Positions 1-11,886 of a stretch of 64,000 bases of DNA are shown here, one piece after another. The number at the start of each line of letters is the position of its first letter. The stretch's first letter is position 1. A program made the position numbers and the translations under genes. This DNA is from Adiantum capillus-veneris (Eukaryota > Streptophyta > Polypodiopsida > Polypodiales > Pteridaceae): positions 90,667,025-90,731,024 of the forward strand of contig CM043958.1 of NCBI GenBank assembly GCA_014529385.2, written 5' to 3'. Below the pieces are notes generated by a model. It saw only the letters and a program-made list of their open reading frames with translations. It ran no database searches and was not told where the DNA came from.

Positions 1-1200
1 CCTCATAGTCGAGGACGACTATGATTTCAAGAGAGAGGTAATGTCATAAAACCTAAAATCTAACCAACCCAATTGATTTTCTCATATTAAATTGATCATA
101 TAATGTGGGAGAATAGACAGGAACAATGGTTAGAATATAGACACGTGCTTATGGATCTATCTCAACTTGGGGCCAAGGTTAAAAGGGTTCAAATGAGAAA
201 TGATATGTCAAAGAGCAAGGGTAGCTAATGGAGCTTAGAGACCTTAGGATTAGCTTCATTAAATCCCTCCACTGGTTAGTGTTAAAAGTCCTTTGACCTT
301 AGGCAAGCTAGGGTTGTGCTTGAGGTGCTTGATGATTGAGATGCTTGAGGTGCTTGTCATGCTTGAGATGCTAGGGTTGTACTTGAGGTGGGAACTGAGC
401 CCAAGGTTGAGGGGCTTAAGGGCCGAGCTTATGGTGGGAACCAGGCCCAAGGTTGAGGGGCTTGAGGTGTCTCAAAATTCAACAAGGATCCCTACAAGGA
501 GAGGGCGAGCCCTATAAGTAGAGGCATGAAAGAGAGCACACACATCCTCACACCCACAAGGCAAGCCTAGACAAAGGAGGCAACAAGGACACATGTCAAG
601 CTCCTCTTCATGTTGCACTCATGTTGTGCCTAAAGCCTATTGGTTGGCCTCCTAAGGGTTCCAATGATAATTTAGTTAATTGTTTATGCATTTATCAAGT
701 CCTCTCTCTCAAAGGGGAAAGGGGGACACTTGTCCCAAGACTACCCTTGTTGCTTGATACGCACCAAGCTTATGATTGGCTAGGCTTGGGAAGGCCAATG
801 AGCTTTCACCTCGAGCTAAAAGAGGGGGTTGAACCAAGCAAGGAGGGGGCCTGCTTGCAGGATATACTCTCCCCCCCCCAACACACACACACTCTCATTG
901 TGTGAGGTGCAAAGTGCAAGAGCTCCATCTCCTTCTCCAAGCTTGTAGAGAGGTTGAAAGCCTACACCAACACTCTTGGCTATGGAATGCAAATCCAACC
1001 AAGAGCCATGCTCCAATGCTTAAGCTTGCCATCTTCTCCATCTTCATTACTATGCTAAGAAAGAAGAGTGATTATTAGCGAGAAACTATTTCTTTCTCCT
1101 ACGAATGTTTCTTCTTTCTCTTCCCTATCCTCATTCCCCTCTAGCTCTCTCTACCTTTGAAGGTGTTTGAGGCCTTGGGACTGAGGATGGGGATGGTTAA
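1..1200 (+). mobile_element. Probable 3' end and LTR of a degraded LTR retrotransposon
   Basis: Bases 4-23 form a hairpin (CATAGTCG, AGGA, CGACTATG). A sequence containing TCGAGGACGA just before a purine-rich tract is typical of the 3' end of Ty3/gypsy polyprotein genes. A purine-rich stretch follows at about 30-40, then TGTCAT, a plausible LTR start. A TATA-like CCTATAAGTA lies at 511-520. No coding sequence is convincing. The downstream LTR end and primer site were not found, so the limits are approximate and the call is tentative. Confidence 0.3.
300..470. repeat. Degenerate short tandem repeat
   Basis: The segment contains many imperfect copies of GCTTGAGGTG and, further on, two copies of a block containing GGGAAC, CCCAAGGTTGAGGGGCTT. 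It looks like local slippage inside the LTR-like segment and is not coding. Confidence 0.55.
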
Positions 1201-1837
1201 TTCTTTTTACAAAGTCTATGTTATGCTCGTGATGCATGAAGCTTTCCATCTTCATTGCATGACCTAGGTCACAAGGAACATAAAGATTGTATTGTACCAA
1301 GTCTCTTTGGATGGGAGAATCTATAATACAAAAGCCTGTTGGAGGGGGGACCACCGGTTCCACATATATCCGGTCCTCAGCTATTGTCAAGTTCTCTAAA
1401 CTCTCGCTATTGCAAAAGTATTGTTCATGCCAAGTTAATTAAGTACTATGGTTATGTCACTACCACTAAATAAGTTCACCCTCTATGTTCTCAAAGTAGT
1501 CTCACAAAAATTCTCTCTCTAATTCTCTTAATTTCGCTATCCGCAAAGTTTATTGGCCATTTCCATTACATTTTCCCTAATAAACCAATAAATGAACAAC
1601 ATTTAAAGACTACTAAAACAAACCCATATAAACTAATATTGAAAGACTTGAAAGTAAACATCTTAAAATAACAACTACAAAAAGATAGATATGGAGTAAA
1701 ACAAAATAGTACAGTATTCTCGTATGGGTTCATGTGCTTATTGTTCTTACAATAGCTTACAATGAGGAAATCTATTTGTCCTCATCACTAGTGTCATCGT
1801 CGTTGTTGTCATTGTTCTTATTGTTGGCTCCATTGGC

Positions 1838-2259
1838 TTATCCTTGCAAAGCAATATATGTCATCCACACTTCTATCCAAGCCTCCACATGTCTCTTGAA
1901 GACTGGACACTCCGTGGGGTGCAATACCCATGTTCCCACCAAAGCATTATTGCATTGTGGGCAATCACAAAAACTTGGTCGATATCCACTTCGGTTGGAG
2001 AAGCATTTAAATCAAGCTCATACATGGTGTTGAATAGGGACTTTGTAGCATCATCGACTACAAAAAAAAATGCATTCATGTTGTTACATGCACTTTGAGA
2101 GAGGCATAAATTATTCATTTCATACACAATGTTAAGAATGTGATTAACGTGCACATTGTTGATGGGGTCAACACGGGGGGGGGACCACGCTGAGAGCCAT
2201 GCCCGCATTGTGCGGCTTGTCCCACGTTGATTGTGTTGTCCATAGTTTCCCCTTGGCAT
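1838..2259 (-). pseudogene. Small putative zinc-binding protein gene with a frameshift
   Basis: I do not recognise the family. From the ATG at 2,259 the frame encodes about 95 residues beginning MPRGNYGQHNQRG. Near 1,985 the plausible frame changes. The new frame encodes a Cys/His-rich stretch, CDCPQCNNALVGTW, followed by HPTECPVFKRH, and ends at a TAA at 1,838-1,840. The Cys-X-Cys-X2-Cys, His, Cys and His spacing suggests a zinc-binding fold. An acidic Asn/Asp stretch follows in the same frame beyond the stop. A TATA-like box sits about 95 bases upstream. It could be a single-exon gene broken by one indel, a sequencing error, or part of a transposon gene. Confidence 0.35.
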
Positions 2260-2354
2260 GGTAAATGTGTGAATGCGAGAAGACTAATGAAGAAGCTTGT
2301 GAAAAAAAAAACAATGAGAAACTTGCGAATGAATGAAATCGGTGGATTTTTTGC

Positions 2355-2364
2355 TGTTTATAAA
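2355..2364 (-). promoter_or_regulatory. TATA-like box upstream of the small zinc-binding ORF
   Basis: On the minus strand this reads TTTATAAACA. It lies about 95 bases before the ATG at 2,259, with a pyrimidine-rich leader between, which is a normal plant core-promoter spacing. Activity is inferred only from position. Confidence 0.3.
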
Positions 2365-2399
2365 GAACCCTAAGTGGATTTACTCCCAAGACCATTCGC

Positions 2400-3512
2400 A
2401 CCATGTCCTCCGTCTGCTTTTCAAATTTTAAAAAATCAAGAAAACCTCACTTGAAGATTAAACATCTTCATTTAACTTACCTTCAAATCGAGGATTATTT
2501 AATATGACTAATTAAAAAATCGGCAGTGAACCCTAGCATACATTAAAATATAGTGAGAAGAACAAGTACCAAGTCTAAATGTTCCATTATATAGAAAATA
2601 AGTAAATATGAATTAATCAATACATTATGGGTTTTAGGTTCCTGTGGCCGTAGTTCCGGTGGTGGTTGTGCCATTGGGGCGCGTGCAGGAGGGGGCCCCA
2701 TGGGTAGTGAGGGAAATAGTGGGCTGCAAAGCGATTGACGTGGCTTGGCCAACCGGGTACTGCACGTGGTGGTCTGCTAGAGGGTGGAATAGACGGCACC
2801 GTGGACTCCGGGTGATGTGTAAAAGCGATGGAGTTGGTTGTGATTGTGCTGAACATGAAACCTCACCCAAATGAAGAGTCGACCCTAGACCACTAGGAAG
2901 CCATTGTTGTGGTTGAACACATGCTAGAAACAATTTGCAATCTCACTCGATGGTAATGCAATGTCATTGTCAATGCTCACACTCCATTGCCAAGCCAAGG
3001 CATCCAGCAGGACAGTTCAAAACTGCATCACCAACCTTCACAATCACTCATAGAATAATACGTACATTAGTGGACAATGCAATGTACAACTATATGTAAG
3101 GAGTTAAACCACTCCTTGACTTACCGAGCAAAGAACTTTCTCTTCTCCACTCTAGGCCTAAAGGGTGCTCAAATGCCATCTAGCGTCCATGGAGCCTCTC
3201 GTAATGACTCTCATATCATGTCACTATCAAATTCAAAACCATCATTGTCGACTGCCACATCTCCGGCTTGATGATTGTATAATGGAACAACTGGAAGCCC
3301 TTCAATTTTACGTGTGAATGTAGCTAGCACCAAAGTCTCAACTTCAACACGGTTTACATTTTAAATATCTATCATGAAACTCGTGAACTTACTAGATCCG
3401 TTAAATATTCTATAACAACATATGTGCATGCAAACATCCGAAGGGAGGTATGCCCAAGGAGGAGGCAAGTCCCTCGAGAAAATAGGGATGCGTAACCTAT
3501 GAGACCGACCTA
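2400..3512. other. Intergenic sequence with no clear feature
   Basis: Mixed AT-rich and GC-richer sequence. I see no homology-bearing reading frame, repeat or RNA gene here. The open frames are short and overlap on both strands. Confidence 0.5.
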
Positions 3513-5006
3513 GAATTGAAAATATGCTTTTGGAACTGTAATGCATCGATGCCCATGAAATGCGGAGGTTGGCATTGATGAACTAACAAGCAAAGCCGAT
3601 GTTGTACTTCTTGTTGAAACTTGGGAGCATGATACAGAAAGGATTAATGGCTTGGAGGATTACAATGTTCTTCATCATGATTCCCCCTTTTATGCTTGCA
3701 TAGATAGAGATCATCCATTTTTTTATTTAGAAGAGGACATTGCTTATTTCAAAGGCGAAGGTGATGTTATTGTATTTGGGGATATGAATACTTGAACAAA
3801 AACATTGCAACATGATACTCAACATTTTGATATGCCATACATTTCAAGGGAGTTGGAGGAAGTTCACCTTGTATGATCGTACTTCAATGGATGAGAAAGA
3901 GCCGGATCACTATGGAAAGTCACTCTTATACACGTGTAATAGCACGGGTATGCTCATTGCCAATGGTGTATCTTCGTGGAGTGGAACCAATGGATTTACA
4001 TGTAGGAAACATAATGGGGACAATGTGATTGACTATATGCTACTCTCCGAAGCCATCATGTATTGTATAAAGAGTTTTATGTTTAGCCAATGGACACCGG
4101 AATTTGACCATCGGACCTTATGTATTGAACTTTCATGTGGAGAAGCAACTAAGCATGATAATCTCAGCCAAAGGAAAGAGAAATTATCACTATGTATGGA
4201 TTTCAAACGGGCACCAATGTACATTGAAATGGTTGAGCAAAAGTTATGCATGACAAAGCTTCAATATGATGGACCATTGGAAACTAAATGGGAAGCTTTC
4301 AAGGAAGTTATTTGCTCTTGTGCCGAAGAATGCTTTGCCATAAAGCATCCCCATGGTATCAACAAAGATAGATCACACAAAAGGTGGTTTGATAGAGAAT
4401 GTCAAGATGCTCAAAAGTCCTTGATAAAGCTTGATGCAACTATGGACAAAGACAATTATCAAAGTCATTTGCATACATACAAGGCATTGATTCAAAGGAA
4501 GAGAAGAAGATGGGAAGTAAATCAACAACTTTTTCAAGTAAAAAAAAAAAAGCACATGCATGTGGAAGATTTTGGAGAAACTTGAGGGGCAAGCGAGTTG
4601 AGAATTTTGGTGACTTGAGTCTTGTGGATATCTACACACATTGTAGGCAATTATATGAGCAAACAAATGTTGGAAAAATGTCATTTTATGGTTCACTCCC
4701 ATGTATGTCCTCTTTTTTTACTATTGAGGATGTATGCGATGGGCTTGAAAAGTTGGCCACTCGCAAAGCGGGAGATCTTCAAGGTATCAAGTCGGAGATG
4801 ATCAAATGGACGGAAGATTTTACCCATGAGTGGATGTGTGATATGTTCAACCTTGCACTTCAACATGGTATGCCTTATGATTGGAGTACTAATTGGGTTA
4901 AGCCTTTGCATAAAGGAGGGGATGTAAAGAATGTAAACAACTACCGAACTATAATGAATGGGTTTCTTATGGCAAAGTTTTTTGGATGCTTAATGGAGAT
5001 GAAAGA
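3513..5006 (+). pseudogene. LINE retrotransposon fragment: endonuclease and start of reverse transcriptase
   Basis: A degraded non-LTR element. The endonuclease starts with a typical FWNCN motif at about 3,528. After a frameshift comes DVVLLVETWEHDTERI, then an apparent internal deletion, then VIVFGDMNT, and then the nuclease C-terminal pattern GFTCRKHNGDNVIDYMLLSE (about 3,990-4,050). An in-frame TGA follows GDMNT. A second frameshift falls in an A-run near 4,540. The next frame reaches the RT entry motifs WSTNWVKPLHKGGDVKNVNNYR (given only in part: WVKPLHKGGD then NNYR), followed by FGCLMEMK, and stops there. The RT palm with the catalytic Asp pair is missing, so the copy is dead. The APE-type nuclease plus RT order identifies a LINE; the clade cannot be assigned by eye. 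Confidence 0.8.
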
Positions 5007-5145
5007 CAAACACATTGACGGAGCTTCTTTCAAAGATGGTGGAAACCAAACAAGTGACAGAAATGTTCAGTGACAAAGCCAAACACATTGACGAAGCTTC
5101 TTTCAAAGATGGTGGAAACCAAACAAGTGGCAGAAATGGCAATGG
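5007..5145 (+). repeat. Tandem duplication of about 73 bp
   Basis: A block beginning CACATTGACG at 5,011 recurs at 5,084 with a few substitutions and includes TTCTTTCAAAGATGGTGGAA in both copies. It sits exactly at the junction between the LINE fragment and the MULE-like fragment. Confidence 0.8.
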
Positions 5146-6436
5146 ACAAGAACATCCCCAGAATGGACTCTTGGTTGAGTTGGTGGAAGGTGCGTATTGC
5201 ACATTGGGGGAGCATCATGACAACAACAGAGAGAAGTAGTGATTGGAATAAACACTCCAAGAACCAACTTGGCTGAGAGTAATAATGGGAGTTGGCTTGT
5301 AGGCGAGGGATTTTTTTTAAAATCATTGTATGATGCATGCACTTTAGATATGGCAAATGCAATACTACAAAGCACGAAGGAAGTTTCTTTCTCTCAAGAT
5401 AAACATGTTGGAAAGGGCCCTTCATTAGAGAGGCTCAAGGAGAGAGTTTCCTCAAGTCCAATGCAAATGATAAGAATAGTAAATGAGGCTACATCTGGAA
5501 CACCCATGTATACAGCTGGCACACCTCTTCAAGGAGACAAAGAATCTATTCGACAAAAGCGAGGGCCATCTATTGTGATTGATGCTGAGGATGAATCCAC
5601 ACATAGACCATAATACAATGCTAAAACACGTGATTGTACATCACGTGGAAGGCTGCAAATGGGAGTGAGAATTCTAAAGACAAGGCAAATGTTTGTGTTT
5701 TGGAACGAAAGATCGATGAAGTTATGTGGGCAGTTAGAAGAACTCTTGGCAGCCGTGTAACATGTAGTGGCATCCCTAGTGGTGGAAAAAGATGTGCACA
5801 AAATATAGCGGCATGTAGTAAAGGGACTCCTGCACCATCTTTTGAGGGGTATAGAAAACATCCGAATGGGCTACTCAGGCAATGGTTTTGGTTTTGTCCC
5901 AACCATGTTATTCATTTTTTTGTAGTGGATCATAACATAGATCCAAGGTAAGCTCGTTCACCTTTATTTGACTGGTTGATCTAGGAACAAATCTTACAAA
6001 TGAAGAAGTTGAGATATTGCTTGAAGGAGGATTTCAAGTGGAGTCAGTTGGAGAAGAACAAATGGGTACAACTACAATGTGGACTCCTCCTAGGGGTGGT
6101 GGTCATTCCTCTTCCGCTTCGACAAAAGTAGGTAGGAGTGGTTCAATACTATAAAAGGGCACAAGAGTCAAATTTAGTACTTCCATTTTAGAGGAGACAA
6201 CAAAGAAAATTGGGTTCACTCTTGGTTTAAAGGCTAAGGTGATTGAAGAAAAATCCATCATAGACAATGTACATGAAGTCTCCAAGGTGGAGTCTCATGT
6301 AGGAGATGGACTTGTGGGGGTGTATGAGGTGCACATCAAGGATGAGCCCTACTGCACATGCCCCGATTTCACTGATAGGGAGACCAAGAAAAAATCTTAT
6401 TTGGCTTGCAAGCACTTATTCTTCATTTTCTTGTGA
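5140..6436 (+). pseudogene. MULE-like transposase C-terminal fragment with SWIM zinc finger
   Basis: Several frames contribute pieces, in order: a Trp-rich stretch (SWLSWWKVRIAHWG, about 5,170), INTPRTNLAESNNGSWL (about 5,245), and a long polar segment. After further frame changes comes YEVHIKDEPYCTCPDF, then LACKHLF (about 6,325-6,425). The last part has the CxC...CxH pattern of a SWIM zinc finger. The order 'TN-x-AES-x-N' then SWIM is what follows the catalytic core in Mutator-like and FAR1-type transposases. The DDE core is absent and at least three frameshifts are needed, so this is a relic. A domesticated SWIM protein is the alternative. Confidence 0.5.
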
Positions 6437-6739
6437 TTGCTTGGATTGAGCCAAAATAAAAACATGTTCATACATCAACATGTGCTAAGCAAGGTGGATG
6501 TCTACGACACTCTTAGCCGTAAACAGAACGCTCATATCCAAACTTAGAGTAAAACCCCATGATTAAATAATTATGTGACACTTTTTTTGATGTATTGACT
6601 CTGGTGAAGTTGGTATGGATTGTTTTGGTATTCGACAACTTGCGAAGATGTTTTGGATTATTTTGGTTTAAAAATCATTTTATCTCTTCACTTGCTTACA
6701 TTAATCTTGGTCTTAAATGATTTGGGTGTATACTTATGC

Positions 6740-6814
<75 letters not shown>
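6740..6814 (+). repeat. Compound microsatellite (GT)n(GA)n
   Basis: About 15 GT units pass directly into about 22 GA units. The flank after it, ACCTTTATTGCTCATGGGAT, also follows the next compound tract. Confidence 0.98.
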
Positions 6815-6817
<3 letters not shown>

Positions 6818-6886
6818 GCTTTGACAGGGACAAAGGGAGAGAGAGAGACCTTTATTGCTCATGGGATCACGATCTTTGATCGAGCT

Positions 6887-6975
6887 GTGTTAAATATTTG
6901 AAAAAGTGTGTATGCGTTTACTGATTTGGGTGTGTTTTGGTCCTTGGTGTACGTGTGCTTGCCAAGGAAAGGAAT
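6887..6975 (+). repeat. Dispersed repeat, copy 1 (partner at 9,829-9,920)
   Basis: From CTGTGTTAAATATTTGAA to GCCAAGGAAAGGAAT the sequence matches 9,829-9,920 with only a few substitutions. It lies between the two (GT)n(GA)n tracts. Confidence 0.9.
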
Positions 6976-6976
6976 T

Positions 6977-6978
<2 letters not shown>

Positions 6979-7057
<79 letters not shown>
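6979..7057 (+). repeat. Second compound microsatellite (GT)n(GA)n
   Basis: Same layout as at 6,740-6,814, with the same downstream flank. The two tracts and their flanks form a direct duplication. Confidence 0.97.
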
Positions 7058-7060
<3 letters not shown>

Positions 7061-7094
7061 TTATTGCTCATGGGATCACAATCTTTTGATCTAG

Positions 7095-8395
7095 CTGTTG
7101 ATAGCCGTTTTTCGGCTCTCTGTAATTGCCATAGTGAGTTATCTCACCCTATCAAATCACTCAAACACTGTGGTTACCCTCACCCTTTCACTGTATATAG
7201 GTGCGTGTGAGTTAGGGGACTTTTCCCATATCTCCTTATTGAAATAAAAAACCCTCAATTAGCTAGTCATTGGGCTAGTTGAGCCCAAAAAAATAAAAAA
7301 TATAAGTATATTATGGCCCATGCGTATGGAAATATTTCTTTGTATATAGGGCCTAAATAAAAGATTTTTTCATAATTATTTTGGTATTTATTTAAATATT
7401 TCTACCTAGGTGTGTGTTATTTATGCTCTGTACATTGCCTCACCATTACCACAATTTTTCTTACCATTTTTCATACTCTTTATTCCATATAGAAATATTT
7501 TCATGTAAGCTTCTCTTATATTTGGTGTAACTCCACCCCAACAAAAATCCAAAAAAACTAGTTTTATTTATGTGTATATTTTTTTCACTATTGTGATTTT
7601 TCCCTTCCTACATCTATTTTGTTTTTTTTCTAAAAAATTAGAACACCAAAAATATTTATCTTTTTATGGTAGCCTCATAATGAGAGAGATTTCTTTTGAC
7701 CCCTTTATATTTTTTCCACTTATATTATTTATATTTGACATGTACATATTTTTTAGACCCCTCAATATTTGATTTTCTTAGTTGTACTATTCACTTATAT
7801 CATGATCTCAACAATATCTTCAATTATAAACCTACCAAATAAGGTCAAGGGTAGGTGGCATGCATACATGCACTATGGAGGGCTCACTCTTGGAGGTATT
7901 CAAAAGATTCATCCAAAGAAGGACCCCACAAGGACCTTGTGCAGTGGAAAAAAACGGTCGATTTTGCTAAATTTTTAAAGTTCACTTGCTCTCCGAATTT
8001 GAAAAGGTGATACAAACAAAATTTGTAGCTCGTGGGCTGAACTTTTGCCTCAATTTTTTTTATATTTTTTTGAGCTACGAGCTGTGAGCTATGATTTTAT
8101 TAGTGGACCCCAGTTTTCCTATGCTATGCAGCCACACTCTCTCTTCCACTTTATCATTTTCCTCTTTCACACACACTTCTCCACTCATCATCCCCACCTC
8201 TCTCACCACTCCTCTCTGCACCCTACTCACCTTCTCCTCAACCTTGAAGAATAAGAGAAACCATGGTGAACTCATACCTCCCACACACAATTCCATTCCA
8301 AAATTGACCACCTAGTCTCATTTTTCCTCCTCCAAATTACCCATATCTATAAAAAAAAAAACAAAAAATTCAGTCTCTTCTCTTAAAAGACAGCA
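7095..8395. other. AT-rich intergenic stretch
   Basis: AT-rich sequence with long T and A runs, and CT-rich sequence near 8,130-8,240. Open frames overlap on both strands and look like by-products of low complexity. I see no supported gene. Confidence 0.5.
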
Positions 8396-8399
8396 TCAT

Positions 8400-9260
8400 G
8401 GTGGTTGATTACTCAGCTTCAATTACCTTGTCTCTCAAGGAAGGTCAAGAGTGGAGAAAACATGTACCGTCAAAGCTAGTGGACCGTCAACAAGCGTCAA
8501 AATTGGCCCTACTCAAGACACTTGGAGCATCAACCTTGTAAGAAATCCACCTTTTCTTACCTCTTAAGAGTTTTTCTTCTTTATTTGTATCCTACATGGA
8601 TACTCCCATTGTAAATATCCAATTCCATTTGTAAATTAATACTAACTCTATTAACACTAACCCACTATGAAAAGTCCTATCACCTCCATTTCTCTCCTCT
8701 CTCTTTTCCCCACCAACTTCTTGATAATTCCAAGCAAAAGAAATTAGATAAATTTCTGAAAATCTAACCCAACCATGGTTAGAGGAGTAACCCTAGCCTT
8801 CAAAATTGCTATAAAAGGAGGGTGTAGCTAGCACAACAGGGGGGAGAAGAAAGAGCACTATGCTATAGCTTGAGAAGCCAAGCTCAACCTCTTGAGAAGG
8901 AGCTCTTGAGTGGAATCTCATTGGCATTAGGCATATGTATGTGTTGTATTAGGGGTGATTAGCAAGGGAACTCTATGCCATTGTAAGAGAGAGTGATCAT
9001 TAAATTGAGAGTAGGAAATCTATCATTTCTCCTACTAGAGTAAGCCCAACATTTGCTGAATCAAGGAGGGTGAATTTGGACTAAGCATGGATACCTTGTC
9101 TCCCTTCCAACGTGAAGTCATGGACAATAATGATGTGTAAGTGTCTTGGTGTTTTATTTAAGTTCTTGATAGCTTGTCTCCGGGTATTGTTATCAATTTA
9201 GCCATAAATCCCACATGCTGTAAGAGGGCGACAGGGTGGAGAGGACTCCCCTGGCCTTAA
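8400..9260 (+). mobile_element. LTR-like promoter segment
   Basis: A strong TATA box, CTATAAAAGG, lies at 8,809-8,818. Downstream sequence resembles the segment near 1,060-1,110: both contain AGAGTGAT(C/T)ATTA followed by TTTCTCCTAC. No long coding frame is attached. This is compatible with the U3-R-U5 of an LTR relic related to the one at the window start. No matching partner LTR or clear primer-binding site was found. Confidence 0.3.
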
Positions 9261-9476
9261 GACAGTGATTGGGGTGGCTTTTTTCTTATGATGTGTTGTG
9301 GTGTAATTTACTCAGGCTATGTTGAACAAATACTAATCTCACTTTGACTGGTCATGACAGATTTGTAAGAAGGCATTAGTGCAACAAGCACCCCCTTCCC
9401 CCTTCTCTCTCTTTCTAACATATATATATTTATGTTTGCTTGATCATTAACGATACACTTCAAAGCAACCCGAGCA

Positions 9477-9480
<4 letters not shown>

Positions 9481-9565
<85 letters not shown>
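9481..9565. repeat. (CT)n microsatellite
   Basis: About 42 CT units with one CCCT interruption. Confidence 0.98.
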
Positions 9566-9568
<3 letters not shown>

Positions 9569-9828
9569 TTTTAGTGTGTGAGAGTGTTCCATTGGTGTTA
9601 GGGTTAGTGTAAATTCCTTGCTTGTTTGTGGGTTGCTCTAACGATTCTCCTCTTTTGCGTCCTAGTTCGCTCTTAAACTAGGTGGTGCCCCTTGTGTAGT
9701 TGGGATTTGGCTGGGGGTTTGTTGTTTTGGTTTGTGTTGTGTTGTGCCCCAGCCCCATTGAGCAGCACGGGAGCCTTGAAGGGTGTCTAGAGGTTGCTCT
9801 TCTTGTTGCCCGCCCCGGACCGCTTCAC

Positions 9829-9920
9829 TGTGTTAAATATTTGAACAAGTGTGTATGTGTTTACTGACTTGGGTGTGTTTTGGTCCTTGGTGTATGTGTG
9901 CTTGCCAAGGAAAGGAATCT
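9829..9920 (+). repeat. Dispersed repeat, copy 2 (partner at 6,887-6,975)
   Basis: Near-identical to 6,887-6,975, ending GCCAAGGAAAGGAATCTATG and running into a short GA-rich stretch instead of (GT)n. Confidence 0.9.
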
Positions 9921-10239
9921 ATGAGAGAGAGGAGAGAGAAAAAAAACAGAAGGGTTATCCTTTGTATAGGGTTCTCCAGAAAAAAACACATCAACCTGAG
10001 AGCTTGTTTACATTTACATACGAAGATTACATTCTATGCTTTCTCTCTTTTTTTCCCTTCACACAACAACTTCCAATGACACAATTCAAGAACAAGATTG
10101 GGGTCTAGAGGATCCCCTTCTTTTGAAAAAGTAATTCATTTTTGGAGTTCTAAATTGCTCTCATCACAGTAGCTCTTATGATGCAAACGTCCGTCAGAAG
10201 CTCCATATTGTTGATGCATCTAGATCCCAAAGCAAGGTC

Positions 10240-10640
10240 TCATCTAAAGAACGGAGTTCCCAACTGAGTGTACACCCATTTATAGATAGCACCCATGAAA
10301 GCTATGATTTCTAAGAAACCCCAAAACAGGTGCTTGAGGCATTTGTTTGGGTGCTTGCATCTGATACATATACCTTTGGATAGCCCTCTTGCTTTAGCCT
10401 TGTCCCTGATGGGGATGAAACCGAAGAGAAGTCTCCAAAGGAACACTTATCTTTCTTGTCGCATTTGGTCTTCCAGATGTTGCTGATCACTTGGGTCCAT
10501 TTGCCTGCCACCCACTTCTTGGACCAGATCCTGTTGAGGTGATTTATCCATACCACTGAAGAGTAGAGATTTTCATAAACTAGTTTTGTCTTGGGCAAGC
10601 AAAAAATCCTTTCGCTAGGCCAATTCCAGGCTTTTCAATC
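10240..10640 (-). pseudogene. LINE 3' fragment with reverse-transcriptase zinc-binding domain
   Basis: Read on the minus strand, the first part contains WNWPSERIFCLPKTKLVYEN and SKKWVAGKWTQVISNIWK. A frameshift near 10,446 leads to FLWRLLFGFIPIRDKAKARG, then ICIRCKHPNKCLKHLFWGF. The pattern F-LWR...G-(I/L)P...C-x2-C...H-LF is the zf-RVT domain found at the C-terminus of plant LINE polyproteins. The endonuclease and RT are absent. It may or may not belong to the same LINE family as 3.5-5.0 kb, because the two fragments do not overlap. Confidence 0.75.
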
Positions 10641-10795
10641 ACGTGGTGTGGAGCAAGGAAGAAGGATAAGGTTTGAGATCTTTTGAAGGAGTTCTACCAA
10701 ACATCGAGAGAATTTATCCGAGCAAGATCAAAACCGAGCAAAGTTACCAAGTGAGTTTCTCCCGTATATGTATACATCTTTTCTAAAAAGAGATA

Positions 10796-10905
<110 letters not shown>

Positions 10906-10930
10906 CTCTAAACCCAAACAATAAATGTCA

Positions 10931-11017
10931 GCACCATTGCTTCCCAATCATGATTATACAAATCTGGTCGTCCTTATACATGTCACCATTGCTTCCCAAT
11001 CATGATTATACAAATCT
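10931..11017 (+). repeat. Short direct repeat (about 35 bp, two copies)
   Basis: The phrase CACCATTGCTTCCCAATCAT and the following TGATTATACAAATCT occur twice, about 50 bp apart. Confidence 0.9.
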
Positions 11018-11019
11018 AG

Positions 11020-11880
11020 TTGTTTTGGAAACTTAAATATAGATCAATTGAATAGCTTAGTTCACAAAGATGGAAGATGCGACTCCTTTCCATTTTGGAT
11101 CATTGTTTGGAAAAATCTAGCAGATGTCTAGAAGGCCATAATTTGTTTGTGCCAAATTTCAATCTCTTTTGAGCTTGTGTCTGCTCAAGTCAAAGGTGGT
11201 AAGGAAATCTTGCTAGTTGGATGAGGGAAAGGGTTGCATCGTATTGACATCCCATTTTTTGCAAATGATAGAGACTTGCCAAACCAAGAGCTACCATGTA
11301 TGTCCATTAGGAAGAGTGCTAATAAGTGAGAGAGATGCTTAGATCTCTCTCTCTCTCTCTCTCTCAAAAAAAAACAAAAGACAAACAATATCACTATCGC
11401 CGACTATTTTCATCATATACAAAACATCTTTACAACAAAATGGTGAGCTTGGAGAATCTCCAAGAAAAAGTCTTTTCACTTTCAGGGATCAAGGCTAACT
11501 AGGTCTACTTCGATCTTTAACTTACCTTTCTTCTCTTTCACTTCACCTTGGGCATTCTCCCACTTAAGTTTTAGTCCTCATGAAAACCAAGCCAACGTGT
11601 GCGCACAACCAAACTACCTTGTAGGATCTTCTCTCTCTCTCTCTCTCTCTCTCAACCTCACAACCTTTTCTGAAATAACTATGCAACATCCAACAACAAT
11701 AGGAGATAATTTAACATCAATACAATATGTCTATATGAATGGGTGCAATTAAAAAGTGTCGTTCTTTGCACTCTTACATATGCAAGAACATGCCATCATA
11801 GCCCACAATAAGCATGACACATTTCAGTTGTATGTATGCAGCACCCCCCAGCCTCATAAGGCATGACAAAGCAAAAGGTT
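11020..11880. other. Intergenic sequence with short CT tracts
   Basis: Contains two short (CT)n tracts (about 11,345-11,365 and 11,631-11,653). I found no coding signal. Confidence 0.5.
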
Positions 11881-11886
11881 GCGAGA

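Noticed and set aside
9600-9830. GC-richer stretch as a possible gene or exon
   Set aside because: Frames are short and there is no motif. It is bounded by a microsatellite and the dispersed repeat.
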